64,000 bases of DNA from NCBI RefSeq assembly GCF_003384935.1, contig NZ_QTTQ01000009.1:558001-622000 (forward strand). The letters run 5' to 3'. Under the pieces are notes generated by a model. The model was not told the origin of the DNA, did no database searches, and worked only from the letters and a program-made list of their open reading frames with translations. The DNA comes from Lutibacter oceani (GTDB lineage: Bacteria > Bacteroidota > Bacteroidia > Flavobacteriales > Flavobacteriaceae). A program made the position numbers and the translations under genes. Below, piece by piece: positions 51,118 through 61,274 of the stretch (its first letter is position 1; each line of letters opens with the position of its first letter).

Positions 51118-52337
51118 TGTTATTAAAATTAGCTTGGTTAAACATATGGCGTAATAAACGCAGGACAATCATCACTGCTACCTCTGTGTTTTTTGCCGTG
51201 TTACTGGCTATAATTTTTCGTTCCTTAACCGATGGTATTTATGATAATATGATTCATAATGTAGTGAGTTATTCATCTGGTTATTTGCAAATCCACCAGA
51301 AAGGTTATTGGGATGAGCAATCTATTGATAATACATTTGAAGAAGATGAACAATTGTATCAAGAACTGCTTAAAAACCCAAATGTTACTCATCTAATACC
51401 CCGTTTACAAACATTTGCACTGGCTTCATACGCCGATAAAACAAAAGGTGTTCTTATTTTAGGAATAGATCCTACCAAAGAAAAAGTAGTCAACAACCTC
51501 CATGAAAAAATAATTGATGGGCAATACATTGAAAATGTTAATGAAAATGCTGTGGTTTTAGGCGAAGGATTGGCATCTCAACTAAAACTAAAGGTGAATG
51601 ATAAATTGGTGTTTTTGGGTCAAGGCTATCACGCCAGCAGTGCCGCAGGAAAGTACAAAGTGAAAGGACTTGTAAAATTAGGTGCTATAGAATTGAATAA
51701 TAATGTTGTCTATATGCCATTAAAACAATCCCAATTTATGCACGGAGCCGAAAACAGGTTATCATCTATATCTGTAATGTTGGATAAAACAAAAAATTTA
51801 GAAAAACTAAAACAATCGCTTCAAAAATCAATAGATCCTGACACTTACGAAGTAATGACCTGGAAAGAGATGATGCCCGAAATGGATCAGTTTATAGAGG
51901 CAGATAGTACAGGACATTATATTATTATTGGAATTCTGTATTTTATTATTTCCTTCGGATTATTTGGCACCTTATTGATGATGATTTTTGAACGTAAACA
52001 CGAACTAGGCATCTTGATTGCCATAGGCATGAAAAAGCGTTTACTCGCCACTATTCTTTTACTCGAATCGATATTAATTTCCTTAATAGGTTGTTTTGTA
52101 GGTATTATCGCCGGTATTTTAGTTGTAAAATGGTTCACCATAAATCCCATTCATTTAACCGGAGAGATAAAAGAAGTCTATGAAGATTATGGTATAGAAT
52201 CTATAATATATTTTTCAAGTCAAGAGAAAATTTTTATTGTTCAAACGTTGATTGTATTAGTATTATCTATCCTGTTAGCCTTTTATCCTGGTTATAAGGT
52301 CATGAAATTAAAACCTGTAGAAGCTATAAATAGTTAG
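51117..52337 (+). CDS. ABC transporter permease, FtsX/MacB-type, copy 1
   Basis: A 406-residue permease: an N-terminal helix with LAWLNIWRNKRRTIITA (about 4-20), a large periplasmic domain (about 45-270) and three C-terminal helices, the FtsX/LolCE layout. The coupling loop FERKHELGILIAIGMKKR lies between helices 2 and 3. It pairs with the next gene as a heterodimeric permease, as LolC pairs with LolE. The system may be a mechanotransmission ABC device working on the periplasmic side. Its DNA looks somewhat richer in G and C than neighbouring genes. Confidence 0.9.
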   Translation: MLLKLAWLNIWRNKRRTIITATSVFFAVLLAIIFRSLTDGIYDNMIHNVVSYSSGYLQIHQKGYWDEQSIDNTFEEDEQLYQELLKNPNVTHLIPRLQTFALASYADKTKGVLILGIDPTKEKVVNNLHEKIIDGQYIENVNENAVVLGEGLASQLKLKVNDKLVFLGQGYHASSAAGKYKVKGLVKLGAIELNNNVVYMPLKQSQFMHGAENRLSSISVMLDKTKNLEKLKQSLQKSIDPDTYEVMTWKEMMPEMDQFIEADSTGHYIIIGILYFIISFGLFGTLLMMIFERKHELGILIAIGMKKRLLATILLLESILISLIGCFVGIIAGILVVKWFTINPIHLTGEIKEVYEDYGIESIIYFSSQEKIFIVQTLIVLVLSILLAFYPGYKVMKLKPVEAINS

Positions 52338-52339
52338 TT

Positions 52340-53557
52340 ATGTTGTTTCAAATTGCCTGGAGAAATATTTGGAGAAATGCCTCTAGAAGCTTAGTAGTTA
52401 TAAGCTCCATAATTATTGGTATTTGGGCAGGTATTTTTATTCTGTCTTTTTCTTGGGGTTTATATAAAAACAACATCAATGAGTCGGTTTACAGACAATT
52501 ATCCCATATTCAAATCCATCATCCCACATTTGGATATGAAAAGGATTCTAAATTCACCATACAAAATACAGACGCCATTTTAAAACAATTTCAATCTGAT
52601 GGCCGTATTGCATCCGTAAGTGCACGGGTTATTGCAACTGGCATGATTACCTCACCAACAACCGCCAGTGGTGTTAACATTTATGGCATTCATCCGCCTT
52701 CAGAAATCACACAAATTGCATTAAACCAAAGTATAAAAAAAGGCACCTATTTTGAATCAGGCAAGGACAATGCCATTCTTATTGGTGAAAAACTGGCCAA
52801 AAAACTAAAAATTAAACTTAAAAGCAAAGTGGTATTAACCTTTACCAATGTAAATACAGACATCGTTTCAGCAGCGTTTAGAGTGGGAGGGATTTACAGG
52901 TCGAAGAATAGTTCGTTAGATGAAGTCAATGTCTATGTTCCACAAAACCATTTACGGGAGTTACTGGAATTAAAACCTTCTGAAAGTAATGAAATAGCGA
53001 TACTAATAAAAGATGAATTACAATTAGAAGCCATAAAAAACGATTGTAAAACTTTAGTTTCAAATGCAAAAATTGAAGACTGGAAAGAACTGTCACCAGA
53101 ACTAAGCCTAATTATAGAATCCTTTAACCTGTATACCTACATTATTAGCGGGCTCATTTTACTGGCACTAACGTTTGGCATTATAAACACCATGCTTATG
53201 TCTGTTTTAGAACGCATTCGAGAACTCGGTATGTTGATGGCCATTGGCTTAAATAAACGCAAAATTTTTATCATGATTATGTTGGAAACTATGTATTTAA
53301 CCGTATTAGGCTGTCCCATTGGTTTGTTATTTGGATGGTTGACCGTTAGCGTATTAGGAAAAATAGGCATTAATATCTCTATGTTTTCAGAAGGATTGGC
53401 GTCTTACGGCTTCAGTTCCATGATTTATCCTGAATTAGATCAGGAAAAATATATAATTATTGTTACCATGTGTTTAGTAACAGCCATACTATCGGCTATC
53501 TATCCGGCCTATAAAGCGTTGCAATTAAACCCGTCAGAAGCAATACGTAAAATTTAA
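52340..53557 (+). CDS. ABC transporter permease, FtsX/MacB-type, copy 2
   Basis: A 405-residue paralogue of the preceding permease with the same order: IAWRNIWRNASRSLVVISS start, periplasmic domain, then three helices with LERIRELGMLMAIGLNKRK. It starts 2 bases after the first permease. Conservation of both N-terminal amphipathic regions supports a heterodimer. Confidence 0.9.
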   Translation: MLFQIAWRNIWRNASRSLVVISSIIIGIWAGIFILSFSWGLYKNNINESVYRQLSHIQIHHPTFGYEKDSKFTIQNTDAILKQFQSDGRIASVSARVIATGMITSPTTASGVNIYGIHPPSEITQIALNQSIKKGTYFESGKDNAILIGEKLAKKLKIKLKSKVVLTFTNVNTDIVSAAFRVGGIYRSKNSSLDEVNVYVPQNHLRELLELKPSESNEIAILIKDELQLEAIKNDCKTLVSNAKIEDWKELSPELSLIIESFNLYTYIISGLILLALTFGIINTMLMSVLERIRELGMLMAIGLNKRKIFIMIMLETMYLTVLGCPIGLLFGWLTVSVLGKIGINISMFSEGLASYGFSSMIYPELDQEKYIIIVTMCLVTAILSAIYPAYKALQLNPSEAIRKI

Positions 53558-53561
53558 AATT

Positions 53562-54260
53562 ATGGCAAAAACAATAATAGATGCACATAATGTTAGTAAA
53601 ACATTCAACCCAAAAACGGTTCCGGTTCATGCGGTTCAAAATGTACATCTTCATATAGAAGAAGGAGAGTTTATTGCTTTAGTTGGACCTTCAGGCTCAG
53701 GTAAATCTACTTTATTGAATATGATGGGTGGATTAGACGAACCCACAGCTGGTACTGTTTTTATTGATGGTGTTGAAATTACCAAGCTTTCAGAAAACAA
53801 ACTGATAGATTTCAGATTGCATAACATTGGGTTTGTATTTCAGTCATTTAATTTAATTCCTGTCCTTACCGCTAAAGAAAATGTGGGTTTTGTTTTACAG
53901 TTACAGCATATGTCAAAAAAAGAACGCGAAAAACGAGTGCTGAATTTATTAAAGGAAGTAGGTCTTGAAGATAAAATAAATAGTAAACCAGGTGAACTTT
54001 CGGGAGGCCAACAACAGCGGGTAGCAGTTGCCAGAGCCTTAGCATCTAAACCCAAAATAATATTGGCAGATGAACCTACAGCCAACCTAGACTCAAAAGC
54101 CGCAGCCAATTTACTGGATATTATGGCCAAACTGAACAAAGAAGAAAAAATCACGTTTTTGTTTTCTACACACGACCAACGTGTTATTAAAAAAGCTAGA
54201 CGCGTTATCACCTTGGTTGATGGTAAAATAGATTCAGATGTTGAACAATCACCTACCTAA
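53562..54260 (+). CDS. ABC transporter ATP-binding protein (LolD/MacB type)
   Basis: A 232-residue ATPase with Walker A GPSGSGKST (about 43-51), the Q loop FVFQSFNLIPVLTAKENV, the ABC signature LSGGQQQRVAVARAL, Walker B IILADEPTANLDS and the switch H in STHDQ. LNMMGGLDEPTAGTV is typical of the LolD/MacB family. It powers the two permeases upstream. It starts 4 bases after the second permease. Confidence 0.95.
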   Translation: MAKTIIDAHNVSKTFNPKTVPVHAVQNVHLHIEEGEFIALVGPSGSGKSTLLNMMGGLDEPTAGTVFIDGVEITKLSENKLIDFRLHNIGFVFQSFNLIPVLTAKENVGFVLQLQHMSKKEREKRVLNLLKEVGLEDKINSKPGELSGGQQQRVAVARALASKPKIILADEPTANLDSKAAANLLDIMAKLNKEEKITFLFSTHDQRVIKKARRVITLVDGKIDSDVEQSPT

Positions 54261-54265
54261 TCCTT

Positions 54266-55414
54266 ATGAAACGGTTATTTTTAATATATCTATTACTCGT
54301 TACTTTAATCACTATACATGCGCAGGAAAAGAAAGAGAAATTAGTGCTTTCCGGTTATATTAAAAATCTAAATGAATTCAGTTTTATAGATAATTTAGAT
54401 CAATTACAATGGACTACCTTATTACACAACCGGTTAAATTTTAAATACAGGCCTTCAGAAAAACTAACGATGCGGTTAGAATTTAGAAACCGGTTGTTTT
54501 ATGGTGATAACGTTAAAAACATAGTAGGTTTTTCAGAGTTAATAGCTCAGGATCCTGGTATAACAGATTTATCTTGGCATATTATGAACAATAAAAACCT
54601 GCTTTTAAACACAGCAATAGACAGGGCTTTAATTAATTATATAAACGGTGATTGGGATATTACCTTAGGAAGACAGCGCGTAAACTGGGGCATGAATTTA
54701 ATTTGGAATCCAAATGACATCTTTAATACCTATAATTTTTTAGATTTCGATTATGAAGAACGTCCTGGCAGTGATGCCATTCGCGTGCAATATTATTTAG
54801 GTGACTTCAGTAAAATAGAAGTGGCTGTGAAAAAGGGACATGGCAAAGATGTTGTGGTAGCAGCAGCCATGTATAAGTTCAATAAAGCGTCTTATGATAT
54901 TCAGCTATTGTCGGGGATTTATAAAAAAGATTGGTTTTTTGGCATCGGTTGGGCTGGAAACTTAAAAAATGCCGGTTTTAAAGGCGAAGCCTCTTATTTT
55001 GTGCCCTATGAAACCTATTTTAAGTCAAAAAATGTATTGAGTGCTGCAATTACGGTTGATTATGGTTTTAAAAAAGGATTGTACCTTAATGGTTCTATTT
55101 TATATAATAGTAGTGCGGACAATACATTAGGCAACATAGGCTATTTGTTATATACCAATTTAAACGCAAAAAATTTAATGCCATATAAATATTCAGGATT
55201 TCTACAATTGGTTAAAGAATTTACACCTATTTTTAAAGGAGCGGTGAGCACCATTTACTCACCAACCAATCATTCAGTTATAGTAATGCCAACTATTAAT
55301 TATTCATTAGCTACAAACTGGGAACTCAATTTTACAGGACAATCCTTTTTTGAATTTGAAAATTATCAAACTTTAGGGAATAGTCTTTTTGTGAGATTGC
55401 GCTGGAGTTTTTGA
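54266..55414 (+). CDS. Predicted outer-membrane beta-barrel protein of the ABC/LolA-like operon
   Basis: A 382-residue exported protein (signal peptide about 1-19, ending IHAQ). It has repeated amphipathic strands with aromatic ends (RLNFKYRPSEKLTMRLEF, NWDITLGRQRVNWGMNL) and the final strand ends with RLRWSF, an outer-membrane barrel C-terminus. The R-Q-R-V-N-W-G and WNPNDIFN motifs recall the DUF1302/porin-like barrels linked to lipid export. It would be the outer-membrane part of the five-gene system. It starts 5 bases after the ATPase gene. Confidence 0.75.
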   Translation: MKRLFLIYLLLVTLITIHAQEKKEKLVLSGYIKNLNEFSFIDNLDQLQWTTLLHNRLNFKYRPSEKLTMRLEFRNRLFYGDNVKNIVGFSELIAQDPGITDLSWHIMNNKNLLLNTAIDRALINYINGDWDITLGRQRVNWGMNLIWNPNDIFNTYNFLDFDYEERPGSDAIRVQYYLGDFSKIEVAVKKGHGKDVVVAAAMYKFNKASYDIQLLSGIYKKDWFFGIGWAGNLKNAGFKGEASYFVPYETYFKSKNVLSAAITVDYGFKKGLYLNGSILYNSSADNTLGNIGYLLYTNLNAKNLMPYKYSGFLQLVKEFTPIFKGAVSTIYSPTNHSVIVMPTINYSLATNWELNFTGQSFFEFENYQTLGNSLFVRLRWSF

Positions 55415-55543
55415 ATTTATTATGAATAATGAGATACGATAAGAATTTAGTTTTCAAATGATATTTAAAATAAAATTTTATAAACATTTTCTAAGAAATT
55501 TTTTCACAAATACACTTTTTTTCAGGGTTTACAAGCATAAAAA

Positions 55544-55575
55544 AAGGTTCCAAAACTAAATGTTTTGAAACCCTT
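55544..55575 (-). terminator. Terminator downstream of tRNA-Asn
   Basis: The hairpin of aaggttccaaaac (55544-55556) with gttttgaaaccctt (55562-55575) has one bulge and one wobble. On the minus strand it is followed by a T run (55545-55538). Confidence 0.7.
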
Positions 55576-55585
55576 ACTAATGTTG

Positions 55586-55659
55586 CTCCCCCTCTTGGGC
55601 TCGAACCAAGGACCCTCTGATTAACAGTCAGATGCTCTAACCAACTGAGCTAAGGAGGA
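55586..55659 (-). tRNA. tRNA-Asn (anticodon GTT)
   Basis: A 74-base cloverleaf on the minus strand. The acceptor TCCTCCT pairs with AGGGGGA (one G-U), the D arm is typical (AGCTCAGTTGGTTAGAGC), and the anticodon stem TCTGA/TCAGA surrounds CTGTTAA with anticodon GTT. The T arm is CTTGG-TTCGAGC-CCAAG. The discriminator is G, and CCA is not encoded. Confidence 0.95.
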
Positions 55660-55989
55660 ATGCAATTTGCTTTTGCGAGTGCAAATATACAAGGTTTTCT
55701 TCTTTTTGCAATTTTTTTTTGAAAAAAAAACGCTTTTTTTTTACTTATTAAATTATTAAAATCTAACCGCTTGTAAATTAAATTTTTAGCCTCTCAAAAA
55801 ATATTGTATTTTTTTGATTGATTTTCAAAATTTACCATAAAAAAAGTACGTAAAGGACTACATTTATATCTTAAATACTTTTTTTTTATCAAAAATATAA
55901 TAATTGTAAAAATAAGGTATTTAAAACAATGGTTTTAGTAAAAATTGTATTTTTACACCCTATATAAAATTAGACTACTAACATAAAAT

Positions 55990-58710
55990 ATGGATAAATT
56001 TTCATTTTTAAATGCAATACATACAGAGTTTATTGCCGATTTATACGATCAGTATTTGATAAATCCTGATAGTGTAGAAGCTAGCTGGAGAAGTTTTTTT
56101 CAGGGATATGACTTTGCAAATGAAAAATACTCATTATCTGATGCTGAACTTCAAGTTCCTGATAATGTATTTAAAGAATTTAAAGTAATTGATTTAATAA
56201 ATGGTTACAGAACCCGAGGACACTTATTTACTAAAACAAATCCTGTACGTGCCAGAAGACAATATACACCTACTCTAGAAATTGAGAATTTTGGACTTTC
56301 TGAAAGTGATTTAGATACTGTATTTGATGCCGGTGGAATTATTGGTTCGGGTAAAAATACACTTAGAAACATTATAAAACATCTTAAAACAATTTATTGT
56401 GATTCAATAGGTGTTGAATATATGTATATTAGAAATCCTGAAGAAATAAAATGGTTTCAAAAACAATTAAATAAAAATTCCAACCATCCAAATTATTCGG
56501 TTGATTCAAAAAAATACATTCTTCAAAAATTAACTCAGGCAGTTACTTTTGAGAACTTTTTGCAAACCAAATATGTAGGACAAAAACGTTTTTCGTTAGA
56601 AGGTGGAGAAACATTAATTCCAGCAATTAGTTCCGTAATTAGAAATGCTGCTGAAATTTATGATGTTGATGAGTTTGTGCTTGGAATGGCGCATAGAGGA
56701 CGTTTAAATACATTAACAAATATTTTTAGAAAACCTATTAGAGATGTTTTTAGTGAATTTGAAGGAAAAGATTTTGAAGATGAAAGTATAGATGGTGATG
56801 TTAAATACCATTTAGGTTTAACTACAAGTAAAACCTTAAAAAATAACAAGGAACTTAAAATGAATTTGGTTCCTAACCCTTCACACTTAGAAACTGTGGG
56901 TCCTATTGTTGAAGGAATTGCACGTGCAAAAATAGATAAAATTTACAATGGTAATAATTCCAAGTTACTTCCAATAATTGTTCATGGTGATGCTGCTATT
57001 GCTGGGCAAGGCTTAGTATATGAAGTTACTCAAATGAGTAAATTAAATGGCTATACAACTGGAGGAACCATACATATTGTAATTAATAACCAAATTGGTT
57101 TTACAACCAACTATTTAGATGCAAGATCCAGTACTTATTGCACAGATGTGGCAAAAGTAACTTTATCACCAGTTTTACACGTAAATGCTGATGATGTTGA
57201 AGCTGTTGTACACGCAATTGAAATGGCATTAGACTTTAGAATGCAATTTAAAAGGGATATTTTTATTGATTTATTGGGATACCGAAAATACGGACATAAT
57301 GAAGGTGACGAGCCTCGTTTTACCCAACCAAATTTATACAAAGCAATTGCCAAACACGCCAATCCAAGAGATATTTATGCAAAACAATTAATTGCTGCAG
57401 GGGTTATTGATACGGCTTATTTAAATGATTCTATTACTGAATTTAAGAATTTATTAGAAGATGAATATCTAGAAGCCAAAAAAGTTGAAAAATCTAAGGT
57501 TCGTGAATTTATGCAAGATACTTGGAAAGACTTTAGCAGACATAGATTAGATGCTATGCTAATTTCTGAAGATACTGGCTATTCAAAATCTAAGCTTGAA
57601 AATATTGCTAAAGTTGTTTCAACAGTTCCAAAAGGTGTAAAATTTTTAAGAAAAGCAGAACGCATTTTAAAAGACCGTAATAAAATGGTTTTTGAAACCA
57701 ATGCAATTGATTGGGGAATGGGTGAAACTCTAGCTTACGGTAGTTTACTCCAAGAAGGTTTTGATGTACGTATTTCAGGTCAGGATGTTGAAAGAGGAAC
57801 TTTTAGTCATAGACATGCAATTTTAAGAGATGAAATTTCAGAAGAAAGGATTAATCTTTTAAATACAATAAATGATAAGCAAGGACAAATGTATATTTAT
57901 AATTCCTTGTTATCTGAATATGGTGTTTTAGGTTTTGATTATGGATATGCTATGGCAAATCCAAATACTTTAACTATTTGGGAAGCCCAATTTGGAGATT
58001 TTAGCAATGGAGCTCAAATAATTTTCGACCAATATTTATCAGCTGCCGAGGATAAATGGAAACTTCAAAATGGAATTGTTGTATTATTACCTCACGGTTA
58101 TGAAGGACAAGGTTCTGAACACTCTTCAGCGCGTATGGAACGTTTTTTACAATTATGTGCTGTTGATAATATGATTGTTGCCGATTGTACAACACCTTCT
58201 AATTTTTATCATTTATTGCGCCGTCAAATGAAACGTAAGTACAGAAAACCATTAATCGTATTTACTCCAAAAAGTTTATTACGTCATCCTTTGGCCGTTT
58301 CAACTTTAGATGATTTTGCCAATGGAAGTTTTCAAGAGGTTATAGATGACACTATAAATCCAAAAAATGTGACTAAATTAGTGTTTTGTACTGGTAAATT
58401 TTATTACGATTTATTGGCTGAACGTACTAATCTGGATAGAAATGATGTTGCATTAGTGAGAATTGAACAATTATTCCCATTACATTTAGAAAAATTACAA
58501 CAAATAATTAATAAATATCCAAACGTTAAAAATTATGTTTGGGCACAAGAAGAACCTGAAAATATGGGTGCATGGAGTTATATGTTGCAACGTTTTAGAT
58601 TGGTAAATTTGGAAGTGGCATCTCAACCATTTTATGCTGTTCCTGCAGCTGGATCTTCTGCCAGATTTAAAAGAAGACATCAACGTATAATTGATAACGT
58701 ATTTAACTAA
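55990..58710 (+). CDS. sucA: 2-oxoglutarate dehydrogenase E1 component
   Basis: A 906-residue thiamine diphosphate-dependent decarboxylase. The N-terminal 2-oxogl_dehyd_N segment (FIADLYDQYLINPDSVEASW) is followed by the E1 signature FVLGMAHRGRLN (about 226-237), a ThDP/Mg region including GDAAIAGQGLVYEV, and EGQGSEHSSARMERFLQL in the transketolase-like C domain. It converts 2-oxoglutarate with CoA and NAD+ to succinyl-CoA together with E2 and E3. It is followed 39 bases later by E2. Full length, no defects. Confidence 0.97.
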   Translation: MDKFSFLNAIHTEFIADLYDQYLINPDSVEASWRSFFQGYDFANEKYSLSDAELQVPDNVFKEFKVIDLINGYRTRGHLFTKTNPVRARRQYTPTLEIENFGLSESDLDTVFDAGGIIGSGKNTLRNIIKHLKTIYCDSIGVEYMYIRNPEEIKWFQKQLNKNSNHPNYSVDSKKYILQKLTQAVTFENFLQTKYVGQKRFSLEGGETLIPAISSVIRNAAEIYDVDEFVLGMAHRGRLNTLTNIFRKPIRDVFSEFEGKDFEDESIDGDVKYHLGLTTSKTLKNNKELKMNLVPNPSHLETVGPIVEGIARAKIDKIYNGNNSKLLPIIVHGDAAIAGQGLVYEVTQMSKLNGYTTGGTIHIVINNQIGFTTNYLDARSSTYCTDVAKVTLSPVLHVNADDVEAVVHAIEMALDFRMQFKRDIFIDLLGYRKYGHNEGDEPRFTQPNLYKAIAKHANPRDIYAKQLIAAGVIDTAYLNDSITEFKNLLEDEYLEAKKVEKSKVREFMQDTWKDFSRHRLDAMLISEDTGYSKSKLENIAKVVSTVPKGVKFLRKAERILKDRNKMVFETNAIDWGMGETLAYGSLLQEGFDVRISGQDVERGTFSHRHAILRDEISEERINLLNTINDKQGQMYIYNSLLSEYGVLGFDYGYAMANPNTLTIWEAQFGDFSNGAQIIFDQYLSAAEDKWKLQNGIVVLLPHGYEGQGSEHSSARMERFLQLCAVDNMIVADCTTPSNFYHLLRRQMKRKYRKPLIVFTPKSLLRHPLAVSTLDDFANGSFQEVIDDTINPKNVTKLVFCTGKFYYDLLAERTNLDRNDVALVRIEQLFPLHLEKLQQIINKYPNVKNYVWAQEEPENMGAWSYMLQRFRLVNLEVASQPFYAVPAAGSSARFKRRHQRIIDNVFN

Positions 58711-58749
58711 CTAATAAAAATTCGTCTAAAAAGACTTAAAATTAAAAAG

Positions 58750-59952
58750 ATGATTTTAGAAATGAAAGTTCCCTCTCCGGGAGAATCTATTACAGAAGTG
58801 GAAATTGCAGCTTGGCTTGTTGAAGATGGAGACTATGTTGAAAAAGATCAACCAATTGCTGAAGTTGATTCAGATAAAGCAACCTTAGAATTACCTGCTG
58901 AAGAAAGTGGTATCATCACTTTAAAAGCTGAAGAAGGTGATGCTGTTGAAGTTGGTGCAGTTGTTTGTTTGATTGATATGGATGCAAAAAAACCTGAAGG
59001 AACTACTTTAAAAACAGAAAAAGTTGTTGAAACAACTAAAGCTGAAGAAAAGCCAACAGAAACTAAAACTACTTATGCAAGTGGTTCAGCTTCTCCTGCA
59101 GCAAAAAAAATATTAGAAGAAAAAGGAATAAGTGCTTCAGAAATAAAAGGAACTGGTAAAGATGGCAGAATAACAAAAGATGATGCTGTAAAAGCCGTTC
59201 CAAGTATGGGAACTCCATCTGGTGGCTCTCGTGGTTCAGAAAAAACAAAGCTTTCAATGCTTCGCAGAAAAGTAGCAGAACGCTTGGTTTCAGTGAAAAA
59301 TGAAACTGCAATGCTTACTACTTTTAATGAAGTAGATATGAAACCTATTTTTGATTTACGTAAGGAGTTTAAAGAAGATTTTAAAACTAAACACAATGTT
59401 GGTTTAGGATTTATGAGTTTCTTTACTTTAGCAGTCGTTAGAGCATTAAAAATGTATCCAGACGTAAACTCAATGTTAGATGGAGATTATAAAATTTCAC
59501 ACGATTTTCAAGATATTTCAATTGCAGTTTCTGGTCCAAAAGGATTAATGGTTCCGGTAATACGAAATGCTGAAAATTTAACATTTAGAGGTATTGAAAG
59601 TGAAGTTAAACGTTTAGCAATTAGAGCGCGTGACGGTCAGATTACTGTTGATGAAATGACTGGTGGAACATTTACTATTACAAATGGTGGGGTTTTTGGT
59701 TCTATGTTATCAACTCCAATTATTAACCCTCCTCAAAGTGGAATTTTAGGAATGCATAATATTGTTGAACGCCCTGTTGCTGTTAATGGTGAAGTACTTA
59801 TTAGACCAATAATGTATGTTGCATTATCTTATGACCATAGAATTATTGATGGAAGAGAATCTGTTGGGTTCTTGGTGGCAGTAAAAGAAGCTCTTGAAAA
59901 TCCGATTGAAATTTTAATGGATAACAATCCTAAAAAAGCATTGGAGTTATAA
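58750..59952 (+). CDS. sucB: Dihydrolipoyllysine-residue succinyltransferase (E2 of 2-oxoglutarate dehydrogenase)
   Basis: A 400-residue E2. It has an N-terminal lipoyl domain with the lipoylated K43 in [15 protein letters not shown], a flexible linker rich in K, E and T, a peripheral subunit-binding domain ([21 protein letters not shown] in two parts), and the catalytic domain ending [14 protein letters not shown] with the active-site His. It transfers succinyl groups to CoA. Cotranscribed with sucA and followed by a strong terminator. Confidence 0.97.
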   Translation: MILEMKVPSPGESITEVEIAAWLVEDGDYVEKDQPIAEVDSDKATLELPAEESGIITLKAEEGDAVEVGAVVCLIDMDAKKPEGTTLKTEKVVETTKAEEKPTETKTTYASGSASPAAKKILEEKGISASEIKGTGKDGRITKDDAVKAVPSMGTPSGGSRGSEKTKLSMLRRKVAERLVSVKNETAMLTTFNEVDMKPIFDLRKEFKEDFKTKHNVGLGFMSFFTLAVVRALKMYPDVNSMLDGDYKISHDFQDISIAVSGPKGLMVPVIRNAENLTFRGIESEVKRLAIRARDGQITVDEMTGGTFTITNGGVFGSMLSTPIINPPQSGILGMHNIVERPVAVNGEVLIRPIMYVALSYDHRIIDGRESVGFLVAVKEALENPIEILMDNNPKKALEL

Positions 59953-59980
59953 AATAAATAGTCTTTTTTATACTATATAA

Positions 59981-60012
59981 ATCCTGAACCAAATGGTTCA
60001 GGATTTTTTTTT
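59981..60012 (+). terminator. Rho-independent terminator of sucAB
   Basis: ATCCTGAACCA (59981-59991) and TGGTTCAGGAT (59994-60004) form a perfect 11-bp stem with a 2-base loop and a run of nine T. Confidence 0.93.
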
Positions 60013-60087
60013 GATTTTATGATAATAGTCATCCTTATTTAGACTAAATAAAAATAATTTTACCCTTTATTTTTATTATAAATTCAC

Positions 60088-60825
60088 ATGCATAAACTTA
60101 CCTATCTTGTTTTAATCATTTTGCTTATAAATATTAAAATAGTTGCTCAAACAGTTGAACCTTCAACAGGAGTTGAAAAAAATAATATTCAATTAGAATT
60201 TGAAACACTTTTTTCAATTGAAAAAAAAGAATCTCAAAAAAACACTTCCTGGAGTTTACCAAACATTCTTGTACGGTATGGTATATCTAAAAATATCGAA
60301 TTACAATTACATACCCCTTTTACAAAAGAAAGGTGCTTCGAAAACAATCTATTAACTTCTAATGTTTTTAAATTTGACGAGGTTGAAATTGGGGTATCCT
60401 TAAATTTATGGAAACAACATAAAATACTACCTGAAACGGCAATTATGGCAAGAGTGATTTCTAAAACAAATAGATTCAGTATAAACAAACTTGGAAATAT
60501 TATTTCTTTAAACTTTTCAAATATTATTTCCAAAAAAATAAGTCTTGGCTATAATATTGGGACTTCAACAAATATAAATAAAGAAACTACTGGCTTTTAT
60601 ATTTTAAATGTTACCTATGAACCAAACTCAAATTGGCATTACTTTTTGGAAAATTCGAGAAATTTTACATTTGAAAATACTGAGTCAAATTGTTTAGGAA
60701 CAGGCTTTGGTCATAATTTAAATAGTAACATAACAATAGATTTCTCATTTTCTAAAAGTCTAAAAAACAACATGTTTTATACGGGAGCCATTTTGAGTTG
60801 GGCTATAAATACTAAAAAAAGTTAA
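60088..60825 (+). CDS. Predicted outer-membrane barrel protein (MetA-pathway phenol-degradation-like family)
   Basis: A 245-residue exported protein (signal peptide about 1-21, ending IVAQ) made of regular beta strands. The blocks SWSLPNILVRYGISKNIELQL, FDEVEIGVSLNLW and NITIDFSFSKSL near the end fit the PF13557-like transporter barrels (phenol_MetA_deg). No partner gene is nearby. Its 3' end overlaps the convergent retropepsin gene by 4 bases. Confidence 0.7.
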   Translation: MHKLTYLVLIILLINIKIVAQTVEPSTGVEKNNIQLEFETLFSIEKKESQKNTSWSLPNILVRYGISKNIELQLHTPFTKERCFENNLLTSNVFKFDEVEIGVSLNLWKQHKILPETAIMARVISKTNRFSINKLGNIISLNFSNIISKKISLGYNIGTSTNINKETTGFYILNVTYEPNSNWHYFLENSRNFTFENTESNCLGTGFGHNLNSNITIDFSFSKSLKNNMFYTGAILSWAINTKKS

Positions 60826-61274
60826 TGCTTAAAAACCAGTTTTTCTAAATACACGCATTTATTTTTATAATCGATTATGGCATTTCCTTTTTCTAAAATA
60901 TCAGCACCAATAATTCCATCTACAGTTTCTGCATGGTGTTCTGTTAACGCGGTATTTACATGCGTTAAATCCAGTAAAACTAAATTCAGGTTTTTAAATT
61001 TCCAGTCTTTTAATTTAATCGTATTTTTTTGAGCAATTTTCGTTTCCATTCCAATAGCACCAGCACCGGCTGCTTTAGTTTCAGAATCTGTAACTTTTAA
61101 TTTAAATTTTATTGCCAAAGTAATTTCAACACAAGAGTTTGATGCTCCTGTATCTAAAATAAACCTACCATTAACACCATTTAATTTTGCTTCAATTTCA
61201 AAATGATTGGTATTTATTTTTTTAAGTTTAATTTTGGAGTATCCTTTTCTTTTAAGTATGCTATTTAATTTCAT
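60822..61274 (-). CDS. Retropepsin-like aspartyl protease
   Basis: A 150-residue clan AA protease. FILDTGASNSCVE holds the catalytic D41, and GIIGADILEKGNAIIDYKNK gives the second family block (ILG-like strand then G-A-D-I-L). The size fits one half of a pepsin fold, working as a dimer. No signal peptide or membrane segment is visible, so cytosolic location is likely. The start codon follows the CHAT gene's stop codon with no gap (TAA-ATG), so translation is probably coupled to it. Confidence 0.85.
   Translation of the reverse strand: MKLNSILKRKGYSKIKLKKINTNHFEIEAKLNGVNGRFILDTGASNSCVEITLAIKFKLKVTDSETKAAGAGAIGMETKIAQKNTIKLKDWKFKNLNLVLLDLTHVNTALTEHHAETVDGIIGADILEKGNAIIDYKNKCVYLEKLVFKH

Larger units (their letters stand above)
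55415..55989. other. 575-base region with tRNA-Asn and upstream sequence of sucA
   Basis: Besides tRNA-Asn and its terminator it contains no gene. The stretch from 55660 to 55989 is very AT-rich with poly-A and poly-T tracts. A TATTTTTA at 55948-55955, one base off the TAnnTTTG box, is the likely sucA promoter. Confidence 0.5.
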
